Source: Paraburkholderia dioscoreae
GTDB lineage: Bacteria; Pseudomonadota; Gammaproteobacteria; Burkholderiales; Burkholderiaceae
Assembly: GCF_902459535.1 (NCBI RefSeq)
Contig: NZ_LR699553.1
Coordinates: forward strand, 992,001-1,056,000
Reading direction: 5' to 3'
Length of the DNA: 64,000 bases
Shown here: piece by piece, positions 53,140-61,307 of the stretch
Layout of the letters: each line of letters starts with the position of its first letter
Numbering within the stretch: the first letter of the stretch is position 1
Notes under the pieces: model-generated
The model's input: only the letters and a program-made list of their open reading frames with translations
Database searches by the model: none
What the model was told of the DNA's origin: nothing
Translations under genes and position numbers: made by a program

Positions 53140-53458
53140 AGGGCGGACCCTTGACCCACTGGACAAGCTGTTAGCTTCAGGCGATGTTGCGGCGACCCCA
53201 TGCCCGCGTATACGCCGGGCCGGGCAGCAGGCTCGGCGCAAGCATCCCTTGTTGCATTTGCTGTGGCCGGCGGTCTAGGGCCATGTTGCTCACGGCGAGG
53301 CCCATTCGCTAAGAGGGAGCGTGGGTGGCGCCGGGACAGCTCACGGGAGGCGTTGCTAGAAGGCGACAAAGTCGCTTGCAGTTGACATCGAAATCAGGAA
53401 TATATGGCCTGCGTTCTTGCGGACGCTACCCCGAAACGCGTGTCAGAGTGGAGGAACG
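53140..53458. other. Intergenic region after the ABC-3C operon
   Basis: About 320 bp. I see no T-run hairpin, RNA or convincing ORF. It separates the ABC-3C operon from a small membrane-protein gene and presumably holds that gene's promoter in its last part. Confidence 0.45.
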
Positions 53459-53896
53459 ATGTTCTCATTCAGCGTATTGAAGACGATTCAAAAGTTCGCG
53501 TGGTTGTTGCTGATTCCGATGGTCGCGCTCGGCATCGACGCGGATTTTCCAATTCACAATTCTCCGGATGCCAGCGTTATGACGAACATGGCTGCCGGAC
53601 TGGTCTTCTCTTGCATTGTGGCGCTGCTTGCGATGATGTTGGTCGATAACGCGCTGTTTTTTATCGACCGGTATCTGCCTGACGACGCGATTTTTGGGCT
53701 TGTTGGAATCGTGCTGCTGACGTTCTGTCTCTACGGTGTTTCGTTTTTTTATCACCAGCTACCACCGTCACCCTTCAAACCTGTGTGGCATCTGGCAGCA
53801 GGTTGTTACGCGTTCGCCCTGTTCGAGCGAAACGCGCTCTTCGCTTCGTTGAGGGCGACCGCGGCTGAGCGCGCGAAGCAGTGTGTCTCGGATTGA
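53459..53896 (+). CDS. Four-helix membrane protein of unknown function
   Basis: A 145-residue protein; the ATG at 53459 has a strong GGAGG site. Hydrophobic segments are FAWLLLIPMVALGIDADF, NMAAGLVFSCIVALLAMMLV, FGLVGIVLLTFCLYGVSFFY and WHLAAGCYAFALFERNALFA, so four membrane helices are likely. It stands alone between the plus-strand ABC-3C operon and the minus-strand Gabija-like pair and converges on the latter. It could be an accessory effector, but no domain is recognised and the link is positional only. Confidence 0.6.
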   Translation: MFSFSVLKTIQKFAWLLLIPMVALGIDADFPIHNSPDASVMTNMAAGLVFSCIVALLAMMLVDNALFFIDRYLPDDAIFGLVGIVLLTFCLYGVSFFYHQLPPSPFKPVWHLAAGCYAFALFERNALFASLRATAAERAKQCVSD

Positions 53897-53964
53897 CGTG
53901 CTTTAGCCGGACTACTTTGGGACGAACGTCGGAGGTGACTATGGTCGAAAGGTCGGCTTGCTAG

Positions 53965-55374
53965 TTAGACGCTGAAACTCACACTTGGCGCCAAGACACG
54001 AACCGACCTCGTGCCGCGCGTCAGAGCCACGTACCAGTGATGGCGGTTTTCACACGCGTCCGGCGTAACGACGACATGGTCGAATTCAAGGCCTTTCATC
54101 AATAGCGTGCTGCCAACAGCGCGATTCCGCAGGACTCGTCCTCTCTCTCGACGTGCGTTCGCAACTTGAAATGCGGCATCGTCCAGTTGTAGCGCGGGAT
54201 TCTCTGCGCATAGCTGCAACGCGGATTTGATGCAATACACCAGTTCTGGGCGCACGGTTGTTACGCCGGTCTCATTCTCAATGCACCGAATTGCGTCCAA
54301 GACATTCGCGAGCGAATCGCTCGTCACGATGCCGGTCAATGCGACCTCTGCTGGCGTAGCCGGTGTTTTGATGCGCGTCGGATTTGCCAGCAACGATTCA
54401 ACGCGCTTCCTTTTGCTCGCAGCCCCTACGCCCAGATACGCTGTTCCCATGAGGTCGAGCACGGCGTTCACCCGGTCAACCCCGGTTTGCGTTCTGAGGC
54501 TCTCATAAAAATTGCGCTCGGTCCTGCCACCAATGGGTTCGACCGTAGTCGCATGGATGGCCTTTGCCAGGTCTGCGCGCCGCACTTCGTCGATGCTCGA
54601 ATGAACCACCGCGAGCGTCTCTCCAGCACGAAGCTGGACCGACCAGGAGCCGGCGAGCTGCTGGGCTGCGAGCCGAGGGGCGCAAGCCTGCCATGTTAGG
54701 CATGTCGGGGCGCCCCGGAAATCGAAAATGCCGGCGCTGAAGTTTGCTCGCTGGCCGATGAGCCACGCACCGAGTGCGGGATTGCCGGCATGAATCCATC
54801 TTTGAGGCGTAGCTAGCACGCCTGCCTGTGGGAAGGCCGCCAAGGTGTGCGTGTGCCAGTTAGCGAGCATGCCTGGGCGAAAGCCAAAAATGGCCTGCAA
54901 CGGGTCGCCGAACACATAGCAAGGAAGATGGAGCGCAAGCGTGCGTACAAGCCCATGATGTGCGACGGTGCAATCCTGATACTCGTCTACGAGAACGCCT
55001 TCATACGACGCGCGAAGAATGCTCTCGACGGCACCGCTTTCAATCAGCGTCGCGGCCGCTACCATCACCGTATCCCAATCCCGGTCTTTAGCCGACCACG
55101 TTGAGGCCAACCCTGACCCCTTTGGAAAAGCACGTGCCCATCGGTGCGCCCATGCCGACAGCGTCTCGACCTGAGCTTTCTCGGGGGCTATCTTGTATTT
55201 GGCCAGCCGGCGTCGAATGGCATCAACACCAGCGACTGTATGCGTGAGAATCAACCAGCGGCCCGGAGCGTTGCCGGCGACAAGGGCAATCTGCTCGGTT
55301 TTACCGGTGCCCGCTGGCGCTTCAATAGCGCCGGCGCGAGCGCGGAGCATCTGCTGGACGGTCAGTTCAAGCAT
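53965..55374 (-). CDS. gajB: Gabija-like UvrD/PcrA-type helicase subunit
   Basis: A 469-residue superfamily 1 helicase-like protein. Motif I is EAPAGTGKTEQ (residues 18-28), motif II VLVDEYQDCT (Asp130-Glu131), motif III region VFGDPLQAIFGFRPG, motif V-like STLLMKGLEFDHVVV and motif VI WYVALTRGTRSVRV. The length and layout (short UvrD-like protein directly after an OLD-type ATPase-TOPRIM protein) match GajB. It overlaps the gajA-like gene by 8 bp, so the two are translationally coupled. In Gabija, GajB senses DNA ends produced during infection and supports GajA nuclease action. Its sequence is divergent, so a related but distinct two-gene system remains possible. Confidence 0.8.
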   Translation of the reverse strand: MLELTVQQMLRARAGAIEAPAGTGKTEQIALVAGNAPGRWLILTHTVAGVDAIRRRLAKYKIAPEKAQVETLSAWAHRWARAFPKGSGLASTWSAKDRDWDTVMVAAATLIESGAVESILRASYEGVLVDEYQDCTVAHHGLVRTLALHLPCYVFGDPLQAIFGFRPGMLANWHTHTLAAFPQAGVLATPQRWIHAGNPALGAWLIGQRANFSAGIFDFRGAPTCLTWQACAPRLAAQQLAGSWSVQLRAGETLAVVHSSIDEVRRADLAKAIHATTVEPIGGRTERNFYESLRTQTGVDRVNAVLDLMGTAYLGVGAASKRKRVESLLANPTRIKTPATPAEVALTGIVTSDSLANVLDAIRCIENETGVTTVRPELVYCIKSALQLCAENPALQLDDAAFQVANARRERGRVLRNRAVGSTLLMKGLEFDHVVVTPDACENRHHWYVALTRGTRSVRVLAPSVSFSV

Positions 55375-57076
55375 CGCTGCAGAGCCAACTAATAATCTGG
55401 TCGAGCTGCCACGGCAAATGGGCAGGTGCTCCTGGGGCTACCGGGGGCGTCGCGAGATTTGAGCCGATACGGAAGCAGAGGTCGTAGTCTTTCTTAATCC
55501 ACTTCGACTTATGCGCGAGTCCACCAATGTGACGGAGCCAATTCTGGTCCGATAGATACGTGGATGCATGCTGCAGCGTTTCGAGCTTCTGCTGAACAAC
55601 GTTGGACAGTTCTCCCAGAGCGCGCGGCTCTCCAATTTCGCGAACAATCAACTCTAGTAGCTTTGGGCGCAAGTCCTGCGGTGTCCCCATAAAAAGCTCT
55701 TCTTCAGTGCATCGCCCGTCGCCCCACTCGAAGTGGGGAATCTTCTCGGCTTTGAGCGATGCAGTGAAGGCGGGTGGGATTGGGGCATCGCTGTCGGTAA
55801 GCAGGGCAGTCCGATATCCCAGTGACGCAAAGTGTATTGCGATGGCGGGCGCCGAGGCCCCTCCGCCATCTATGACGGTCGCACCAAACATCTGGAACTG
55901 CCTTTGTTTGCCTTCAGCGTATCCCTTGAGAAGGGCGACCTCTGTCTGCCCTTCGCAAACGAGGACGGACCTTGTAAGCAACGCTTCGCCCAAGTCGCGA
56001 ATATAGCGCTTTGCCTCAAGCGGCGCCGTGGCAGTTGTGGACGACGGCTTCACTTCAACTTTGCCCGTTGCGTCACGTCGGGAAACAAAGACTTCCCCGA
56101 ACCTTACCTCGCGCAGTACGCTCGTGGAATGCGTGCTCAGAAATACCTGACCGCCTGATTCAACCCGTTTTCGGAGATGGCTGACTAGCAGAGAGATTCG
56201 GTGGGGCTCGAGCCCGTACTCAATCTCATCGACGAGCAAGAACTGGCGATGTGCCGATTCAGCACTCTGGAGGGCGGCAACTGCAAGCCGCGCGGAGCCT
56301 GTTCCCATACAGCGAAAGGGTACGTTGCCATCATGAAGGGCAACTCCGCTTGCGTTCATGGAGAAGCTCGTGTGGTCAAGATTCGCGGTTAGCTTGTTAC
56401 GAACCTGAACACCCAACCCTGTGATGTCCGGTGCAACTGCCTCAATGATTTCACTGAAGGTCGAGGCGCCTTTGGCAGCAAACGTGTCGCGAGCCGAGCG
56501 GAACAGCTCGTTCAGCTGCGCTGGCAGCCTTTCTGGATGTGCACCGACCCGTTGCAAGGCGGAGCCGCGGCCCCATGAAAGGTGTCTGTCCGCGTAGGCG
56601 CCGAGGCGCGCTGGCGCCATCTCCTTGCGGTCAGCGAAGCGAATTCGCTTGGACTTGTCTTCGGGCGCGCATCCAACATAGATTGACCACAAGGGCTCGA
56701 GTGTTTCATCGACCAAGAGTTCGAGCGTCAGTACGGGTCCAAATCCTTGCTTCTCCGAGGGCTCAGCGTTCCACGAACGCGTGACGGAATTCCAGCCGGA
56801 TAGATACAGTCCGTATCGGTCCTCTCGCAGGTAGTCTCTCGGCAACTCGGCAATGCATGCAACGATTCTGATTGCGTTGGACGGATTCGCGTCGTAGAAG
56901 TCAAGGTCGTCAAACGTGACGTTCTGCCGTTCTGCAAGCAGCAGGTCGATAGCATCGAGAATCGTAGTTTTGCAGCTGTCGCCCGGACCAATTAAACAGT
57001 TGACGCCTTGATTCGGAAACCACGATAGCTCGCGGATTCCCCGAAAATTGTTGACCCGTAGCGCGACGATGTGCAC
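55367..57076 (-). CDS. gajA: Gabija-like OLD-family ATPase/TOPRIM nuclease
   Basis: A 569-residue protein. The N-terminal ABC-type ATPase domain begins MHIVALRVNNFRGIRELSWF with Walker A GPGDSCKTT (residues 30-38); the glycine normally before Lys is Cys35. Later GTGSARLAVAAL (about 258-269) and Walker B FLLVDEIEYGLEPHR (279-293) are clear. The C-terminal TOPRIM domain has Glu375 in VLVCEGQTEVALL and Asp428-x-Asp430 in ALLTDSDAP, which coordinate metal for DNA nicking. Size and partner match GajA. The ATG at 57076 begins the conserved N-terminus. GajA is a sequence-specific nicking nuclease held inactive by nucleotides; that is family knowledge. A small HTH gene lies 109 bp upstream on the opposite strand. 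Confidence 0.85.
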   Translation of the reverse strand: MHIVALRVNNFRGIRELSWFPNQGVNCLIGPGDSCKTTILDAIDLLLAERQNVTFDDLDFYDANPSNAIRIVACIAELPRDYLREDRYGLYLSGWNSVTRSWNAEPSEKQGFGPVLTLELLVDETLEPLWSIYVGCAPEDKSKRIRFADRKEMAPARLGAYADRHLSWGRGSALQRVGAHPERLPAQLNELFRSARDTFAAKGASTFSEIIEAVAPDITGLGVQVRNKLTANLDHTSFSMNASGVALHDGNVPFRCMGTGSARLAVAALQSAESAHRQFLLVDEIEYGLEPHRISLLVSHLRKRVESGGQVFLSTHSTSVLREVRFGEVFVSRRDATGKVEVKPSSTTATAPLEAKRYIRDLGEALLTRSVLVCEGQTEVALLKGYAEGKQRQFQMFGATVIDGGGASAPAIAIHFASLGYRTALLTDSDAPIPPAFTASLKAEKIPHFEWGDGRCTEEELFMGTPQDLRPKLLELIVREIGEPRALGELSNVVQQKLETLQHASTYLSDQNWLRHIGGLAHKSKWIKKDYDLCFRIGSNLATPPVAPGAPAHLPWQLDQIISWLCSDA

Positions 57077-57185
57077 GGCTTGCCCTCGGCGTATAGCTGG
57101 GCTCGCGCGCTCATATGCTCGAATCGCGGCAAGCTCGATGTTTTACGTTTTCTGCAGCGACTAAAGCCGTTGCGCTACAGGTTGC

Positions 57186-57401
57186 ATGAATGCTCCCGAC
57201 CCGCAACCGGCAGTCTATCTCGACGCCACCGACCTTGCCGACATCCTCGGCCTCTCCCTGCGCACAATCATCCTGCGAGCAAGACACCGCCCTTGGCTGC
57301 TACCACCCCGCGCCGAACTGCTCGACCGCGAGCCTGTTCGTTGGCGACCGAACGTGCTCATGCAATGGCGGCGGTTGAACCCTGTCCGTCGGCGCTTCTA
57401 A
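57186..57401 (+). CDS. Small HTH protein between Gabija-like pair and tandem-HTH gene
   Basis: A 71-residue protein with an excisionase/MerR-like HTH (VYLDATDLADILGLSLRTII, followed by a basic stretch LRARHRPWLLPPRAELLDR and a wing-like EPVRWRPNVLMQWRRL). It is divergent from the gajA-like gene and its stop overlaps the stop of the minus-strand tandem-HTH gene by 4 bp. The ATG at 57186 has no strong ribosome site. It may regulate the divergent Gabija-like promoter, but this is positional. Confidence 0.6.
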   Translation: MNAPDPQPAVYLDATDLADILGLSLRTIILRARHRPWLLPPRAELLDREPVRWRPNVLMQWRRLNPVRRRF

Positions 57402-57871
57402 AGCAAATCCACCGGGTTCACGCTAAGTGCTGCTGCCAGTTTCTCAAGCGAGGCAAATTCAAGTGGTGTGGAACGCCCGCTTTGCGATTCAACGCGCGAG
57501 ATGAAATTGCGGTCGAGCCCAACGCGTGCCCCCAGCTCCTTCTGGGAAATACCCTCCGCGCTACGCAGTTCGAGGACTTTGGCACCGACCGCAGCGCTTG
57601 AGACATCTTTCGTCGGCGCACGATGCTCAATCACGGCGTCTGTCGGCGTTGCCATCAGTACTCGGACATCGATTCCCAGTGCCGTAGCAAGGGCGTCCGC
57701 GCGCTCCAACGTTGGATTCCCGTAAGTCTGTTCAAGGCGACTGATGCCCGTACGGTCGGCCCCGACAAAACTCCCCAGTTTCTCCTGCGTCATGCCCATT
57801 TCTATGCGGTAGCGCTTCAGATTCCGCGCGAAGCGTTCCCTCAAGCTCATCTGCTCGTTAGTCGTTTTCAT
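57398..57871 (-). CDS. Regulator with two XRE-type HTH domains
   Basis: A 157-residue protein with two Cro/CI-type HTH domains: residues about 13-66 (FARNLKRYRIEMGMTQEKLG, FVGADRTGISRLEQTYGNPT) and about 97-150 (VLELRSAEGISQKELGARVG, LDRNFISRVESQSGRSTPLE), joined by a short linker (TPTDAVIEHRAPTKDVSSAA). Tandem XRE proteins can bind direct or inverted repeats as pseudo-dimers. Its start codon overlaps an inverted repeat TGTCGC-N7-GCGACA, a strong hint of autorepression. It probably controls the divergent HTH-HAD operon and may set expression of the island. Confidence 0.88.
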   Translation of the reverse strand: MKTTNEQMSLRERFARNLKRYRIEMGMTQEKLGSFVGADRTGISRLEQTYGNPTLERADALATALGIDVRVLMATPTDAVIEHRAPTKDVSSAAVGAKVLELRSAEGISQKELGARVGLDRNFISRVESQSGRSTPLEFASLEKLAAALSVNPVDLL

Positions 57872-57889
57872 GTCGCAATTTTGGCGACA
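57871..57889. promoter_or_regulatory. Inverted repeat over the start of the tandem-HTH gene
   Basis: TGTCGC (57871-57876) and GCGACA (57884-57889) flank AATTTTG. The right arm continues as GCGACAAC, the complement of the GTTGTCG boxes found further upstream at 57946 and 57964. Position at the start codon suggests autoregulation. Confidence 0.5.
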
Positions 57890-58298
57890 ACAATTTATCT
57901 GTCTACAGCGTAAAACTGTTCGCCTTTAAAATTTGCGTCGTAAAAGTTGTCGTCACTTGAAATGTTGTCGTTTACATGTACATCGTAAACGCCTACACTT
58001 GCCGTATGTGCGGTTTGTCGAGCGGCATCGCAAAGGCGCGATGCTGTGAGCGTTCCGAAGCATTTTCGCCATTCCGAGTCTCGGACAGACGGTTTTGTCG
58101 TCTGAAATTTGAGGAGGTTCAGCTCTCAAATTTTCCACGTCGCGCTTTGCCGGTGGAAAGGCCGATGCCAAGACGTTCGACAATCGACCGTACGGTCGAA
58201 ATACTTGAGGCAGGGCCGTGTTTTTTGAGCACAGCACCTGACGGCGTCCTCATTGCGCCTTCATTGTTGATGCATGTGTGATTCGAGGGAAAGTTTGG
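57890..58298. other. Regulatory region between divergent island operons
   Basis: About 410 bp with no supported gene. It has two GTTGTCGT boxes 18 bp apart (57946-57953, 57964-57971) and the palindrome CGTTTAC-N9-GTAAACG (57969-57991) overlapping the second box. The rest, up to the HTH antitoxin-like gene, is unusually long for a leader and could hold a small RNA or peptide that I could not identify. Confidence 0.5.
57969..57991. promoter_or_regulatory. Palindrome CGTTTAC-N9-GTAAACG
   Basis: A 7-bp inverted repeat whose spacer ATGTACATC is itself nearly palindromic (ATGTACAT). It overlaps a GTTGTCGT box and lies between the divergent tandem-HTH and HTH-HAD genes, a natural operator position. 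Confidence 0.5.
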
Positions 58299-58565
58299 AT
58301 GACTAGCGCCGATGACCGCCACTTGATGTCAGTCGCCGAGTTGGCCCTGTTGCTTTTCGTGTCAAAAACTTATGTGAGCAAGAAGCTGTTGCGGAAACAC
58401 CCCTCGCGGCCAGTACCAGTGCGCCGCGGTCGTGTATCCGTGCTTCGGGCAAAAGCAGAAGCTTATCGACGCAAGCGGCAGAGAATTGCGCGCGGGGCTT
58501 TGCGCGAGCTAGCGCGTGTATCTCAGGAAGCGAGACTGTACGAGACTACAAATATTGGAAGATGA
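58299..58565 (+). CDS. Excisionase-type HTH protein, antitoxin-like
   Basis: An 88-residue protein; ATG at 58299 with GAGGGA 8 bp upstream. The HTH is in MSVAELALLLFVSKTYVSKK and the tail AEAYRRKRQRIARGALRELARVSQEARLYE matches the C-terminal helix of excisionase-type antitoxins that are usually paired with PIN-domain toxins. Here the partner is instead a HAD-fold protein whose ATG overlaps this stop (ATGA). This makes the gene a plausible antitoxin or autorepressor of a non-standard toxin-antitoxin pair. The similar protein at 62011 suggests a duplicated theme in the island. Confidence 0.72.
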   Translation: MTSADDRHLMSVAELALLLFVSKTYVSKKLLRKHPSRPVPVRRGRVSVLRAKAEAYRRKRQRIARGALRELARVSQEARLYETTNIGR

Positions 58566-59113
58566 GCGACGTTTTAACACCACCGCCTGCTGTGCCACCA
58601 CCAGCAGCAACTGGTGGATTCGTACTGTATTTAGACTTTGATGGCGTCTTGCATCCCGAGAATGTCTATATGCGCACCGGCCGAGGGCCCTATATTGAGT
58701 CGCCCAAAGGTCATAAATTGTTTGAGAATGTAGGATTGCTTGAGAAAACCCTGCTGCCATATCCGGACCTCCGCATTGTGCTGTCAACGTCCTGGGTGCG
58801 TGTCTACAAAAGCGTTGTGAGGGTCGCGCGCAAATTGCCGCCAGAATTGCGTAGCAGGGTGATTGGAGCGACGTATCACGAAAACATGGACGCAGAGTTG
58901 TTTAGGCAGGCGCCTCGAGGAATGCAAATATGGGCAGACGTCCTGCGACGCAAGCCAGACGACTGGCTTGCAGTCGATGACGACTATTTGCATTGGCCGA
59001 CGTGGTGTCGGGACAAGTTAATACGAACACATGAGGTTCTCGGAATTAGCACGCCGATGGTGTTAGCGGAACTGCGAGGAAAATTGGCCACGATGTATGA
59101 GCGGGAGTACTGA
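58562..59113 (+). CDS. HAD-fold protein (Swiss-army-knife RNA-repair type), toxin-like
   Basis: A 183-residue protein of the HAD superfamily branch found in RNA-repair proteins. Motif I is Asp25-Phe-Asp27-Gly (VLYLDFDGVLHPENVYM), motif II Ser75/Thr76 in RIVLSTSWVRVYK, and motif IV is the acidic triplet Asp139-Asp140-Asp141 in WLAVDDDYLHWP, so the catalytic residues are intact. The Pro/Ala N-terminus (TPPPAVPPPAATGG) is a linker. It is translationally coupled to the HTH gene by ATGA. A phosphatase acting on nucleotides or RNA ends is the most likely activity. Whether it is a toxin, a repair enzyme or an effector is not decidable from sequence. Confidence 0.8.
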   Translation: MSDVLTPPPAVPPPAATGGFVLYLDFDGVLHPENVYMRTGRGPYIESPKGHKLFENVGLLEKTLLPYPDLRIVLSTSWVRVYKSVVRVARKLPPELRSRVIGATYHENMDAELFRQAPRGMQIWADVLRRKPDDWLAVDDDYLHWPTWCRDKLIRTHEVLGISTPMVLAELRGKLATMYEREY

Positions 59114-59117
59114 CGTG

Positions 59118-59645
59118 ATGGCAGTTTATGCGGTAGAGAGCACTGCATTTCGGGAGAACGAGGGCATCGTAATTGGAGTGTACACAGGGCAATTTGGGTC
59201 TAACTTGCAATGGGCTCAGGTTCTATACGGACGTTGCGTTCAGCATGGAGGTGGCCCCGACATTTGGGTCGACGCATACCATGCCCTAGCTAGATACGAA
59301 AGCGCGCAGCTCGTCTCTGACGAAAATGCGGTTGCGCGTCCTGAGACGGCTACATGCGCAAAGCGCGCTCGCGTAACGAATATTACTGTCTTCGTCGAAC
59401 GCGAATGTAGGCAAGTGCAAGATGCGGCCGCGCGCTTCACAATATCCATTGACACATCGGGACGAATTCGAGGTGAGGCTGTCGCTACTGGCCAGTCATT
59501 GGTAAAAATCGCACGCATGCGCGTCGAGCCATCTCACTCACCCACCGAGATTGGCCTCGCCGTCCTACTTCATCTGGCGAGCAGAGAACACCATCCTGCG
59601 GTCGCGGACCTCATGGGGCGTATGCGCCGAGGAGGCAAGCAATGA
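59118..59645 (+). CDS. Orphan protein in the HTH-HAD cluster
   Basis: A 175-residue protein of unknown family. The start at 59118 follows a GGGAG sequence at 59103; one at 59097 would overlap the HAD gene. The N-terminal half is beta-rich (AVYAVESTAFRENEGIVIGV, QWAQVLYGRCVQHGGG) and the C-terminal helical (PTEIGLAVLLHLASREHHPA). It has no signal peptide or membrane helix. It lies 4 bp after the HAD gene, so it is probably cotranscribed and may be the third member of that unit. Confidence 0.55.
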   Translation: MAVYAVESTAFRENEGIVIGVYTGQFGSNLQWAQVLYGRCVQHGGGPDIWVDAYHALARYESAQLVSDENAVARPETATCAKRARVTNITVFVERECRQVQDAAARFTISIDTSGRIRGEAVATGQSLVKIARMRVEPSHSPTEIGLAVLLHLASREHHPAVADLMGRMRRGGKQ

Positions 59646-59801
59646 TGCCGTACATGGCATCGCGTGAATTGGGTTCGAAAATGGCAATCTGAGGTGGCTG
59701 ATGCTGAATGCGCGATGCGCCTGTGGCCTACGTGCTGGTATGGGACAGTTGCCGACCCCGGGAGCACTTGCGGTCAACAATACGAACTGAGAAAAATCGC
59801 G

Positions 59802-60233
59802 GTGAAACTCAAAGACCGAGTGGTTCGTTCAATTGCTAGGAGGTACAGCGTAGTGATTCTCCGCTCCGAGCTCGCCGCTCTTGGGAGCCCGGCGCAACTT
59901 ACCCGAGTCTTGTCCAATCTGGTTAAGAACAAGCGATTGGTACGAGTCGGGCTCGGAATTTACGCCAAGACACGACTCAACAAATTCACCGGTGAAGCTG
60001 CAACTGCAGCGACGTTTGAGGAAATCGCGGCAGAAGCTTTTCGCAAGCTAGACATAGATGTCAGCCACGGCCAGCTCGCTCGGGACTATAACGCGGGCAA
60101 AACCACCCAGGTACCTATGCTTGCAACAGTGGATACAGGGCGACGTCGTATTTCGCGACGCATTTCGCTGGGTAGCAGGACTGTCACTTACGAGCGAAGC
60201 AGCAAGCGGATGCCTAAGGAGCCGCAACCGTGA
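59802..60233 (+). CDS. DUF6088 (AbiEi-like) antitoxin-type protein
   Basis: A 143-residue protein from a GTG at 59802, where the family N-terminus (KLKDRVVRSIARRYSVVILR) begins; an upstream GTG at 59664 would add 46 unrelated residues. It matches DUF6088/AbiEi-like winged-helix proteins (SELAALGSPAQLTRVLSNLV, KNKRLVRVGLGIYAKTRL), which in known pairs repress the operon and counter an AbiEii nucleotidyltransferase. No nucleotidyltransferase is seen next to it; the following gene at 60279 is of a different kind. Thus it is either an orphan antitoxin or part of a new pairing. Confidence 0.75.
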   Translation: MKLKDRVVRSIARRYSVVILRSELAALGSPAQLTRVLSNLVKNKRLVRVGLGIYAKTRLNKFTGEAATAATFEEIAAEAFRKLDIDVSHGQLARDYNAGKTTQVPMLATVDTGRRRISRRISLGSRTVTYERSSKRMPKEPQP

Positions 60234-60278
60234 AGATACTAGAAATGCCCATTTTGCCTTCTGCGTCTGGAGTAGCTC

Positions 60279-61283
60279 GTGGCTGATAGCGGTTGGGACA
60301 TTGCGATGCGGCGCATTGACGCGGAGTTTGACCTCGCGCAGTTCGTTGCTTCCGCGCTTGTGCGCAAAATCGCAGCAAGCAATTTCCGGCTGCCGGCGTC
60401 GGACCGCGTCAAGGTTGGATACTTGCCAGATGAAGTTATCGCTCGCATCCAGCACATCGTCCTCGAATCCTATCTGGAGGCCGGCGAAGACATCGACGAA
60501 GACATCCTCCGCGAGGACCTTTGGCAGCAAGCACTAACGAGTCGGCGCGAGATGATTGCGAACGGCGAATTGATTTCAGAAGCGGAATTTCGCAGGCGCG
60601 GCAACCTGACAGCGCGAAGGCTTTCTGTGCTCCTCGCGGACGACAGCGTTTTTACGATTAAAGTAGACGGCGTGGAGTATTTCCCCGCTTTGCTGGCAGT
60701 TCCGGCAAGTCAGCGGAGGAGCATTTATGCAATTTGCCAAATCATCGCGCCCGCGCCCTCGGACGCTAGGCTCGACTTTCTCACTTCACGGCGTGAACGT
60801 CTGGGCGACCGCAGTCCCCTCGAAGTTCTGAAGAGCGTGGATGGGTTCAAAACAGTGAGTCGGATGGCCACGGCTTGGGCCACGCAGTGGTCGCGCACAG
60901 TGGTCAAAATTTTCGATGGCGAGCATGAAGTGGAACCTGCGGACATCGAATTGCTTTACACAGCTGCGGCCGACGTGGACCCAAGGAGGCCTCTATGGGA
61001 GCGCGCCTCGAATGCACTTCACTTGCACGGTTATCAGTGGCCACTCGGGCCGTATCCCGACGTCAGGATATTTTCCCTCTTCGTCGCGCGTCAGGCGGCG
61101 GGGGACTCGACGCCTATACGGGAAGCTTGCGTGCAAATTCACGTCGACGGTGAGCGGATTCTAATCCGCATTGCCGCTGCAGTTGGAACTCGGCTGCATT
61201 CAGAAACGTTGCCCCGCGATGAGCATGAAAGCTTCATCGAAATCGCCAAGCGCATCGTTGGCTACCTTTGCAAGCACCTCTAG
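60279..61283 (+). CDS. Orphan protein following DUF6088, possible non-standard partner
   Basis: A 334-residue protein from a GTG at 60279 with GGAG 6 bp upstream. It has no nucleotidyltransferase motif. A middle segment (RLDFLTSRRERLGDRSPLEV and the following LKSVDGFKTVSRMATAW) resembles the helical region of MbcA/ParS/Xre antitoxin proteins, and the C-terminal part is unassigned (ALHLHGYQWPLGPYPDVRIF). The N-terminus is helical (DLAQFVASALVRKIAASNFR). It is likely cotranscribed with the DUF6088 gene, and a new two-gene pair is the hypothesis. Not recognised beyond this. Confidence 0.6.
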   Translation: MADSGWDIAMRRIDAEFDLAQFVASALVRKIAASNFRLPASDRVKVGYLPDEVIARIQHIVLESYLEAGEDIDEDILREDLWQQALTSRREMIANGELISEAEFRRRGNLTARRLSVLLADDSVFTIKVDGVEYFPALLAVPASQRRSIYAICQIIAPAPSDARLDFLTSRRERLGDRSPLEVLKSVDGFKTVSRMATAWATQWSRTVVKIFDGEHEVEPADIELLYTAAADVDPRRPLWERASNALHLHGYQWPLGPYPDVRIFSLFVARQAAGDSTPIREACVQIHVDGERILIRIAAAVGTRLHSETLPRDEHESFIEIAKRIVGYLCKHL

Positions 61284-61307
61284 TCGACAAACGAGGAGGG
61301 TCAACCA

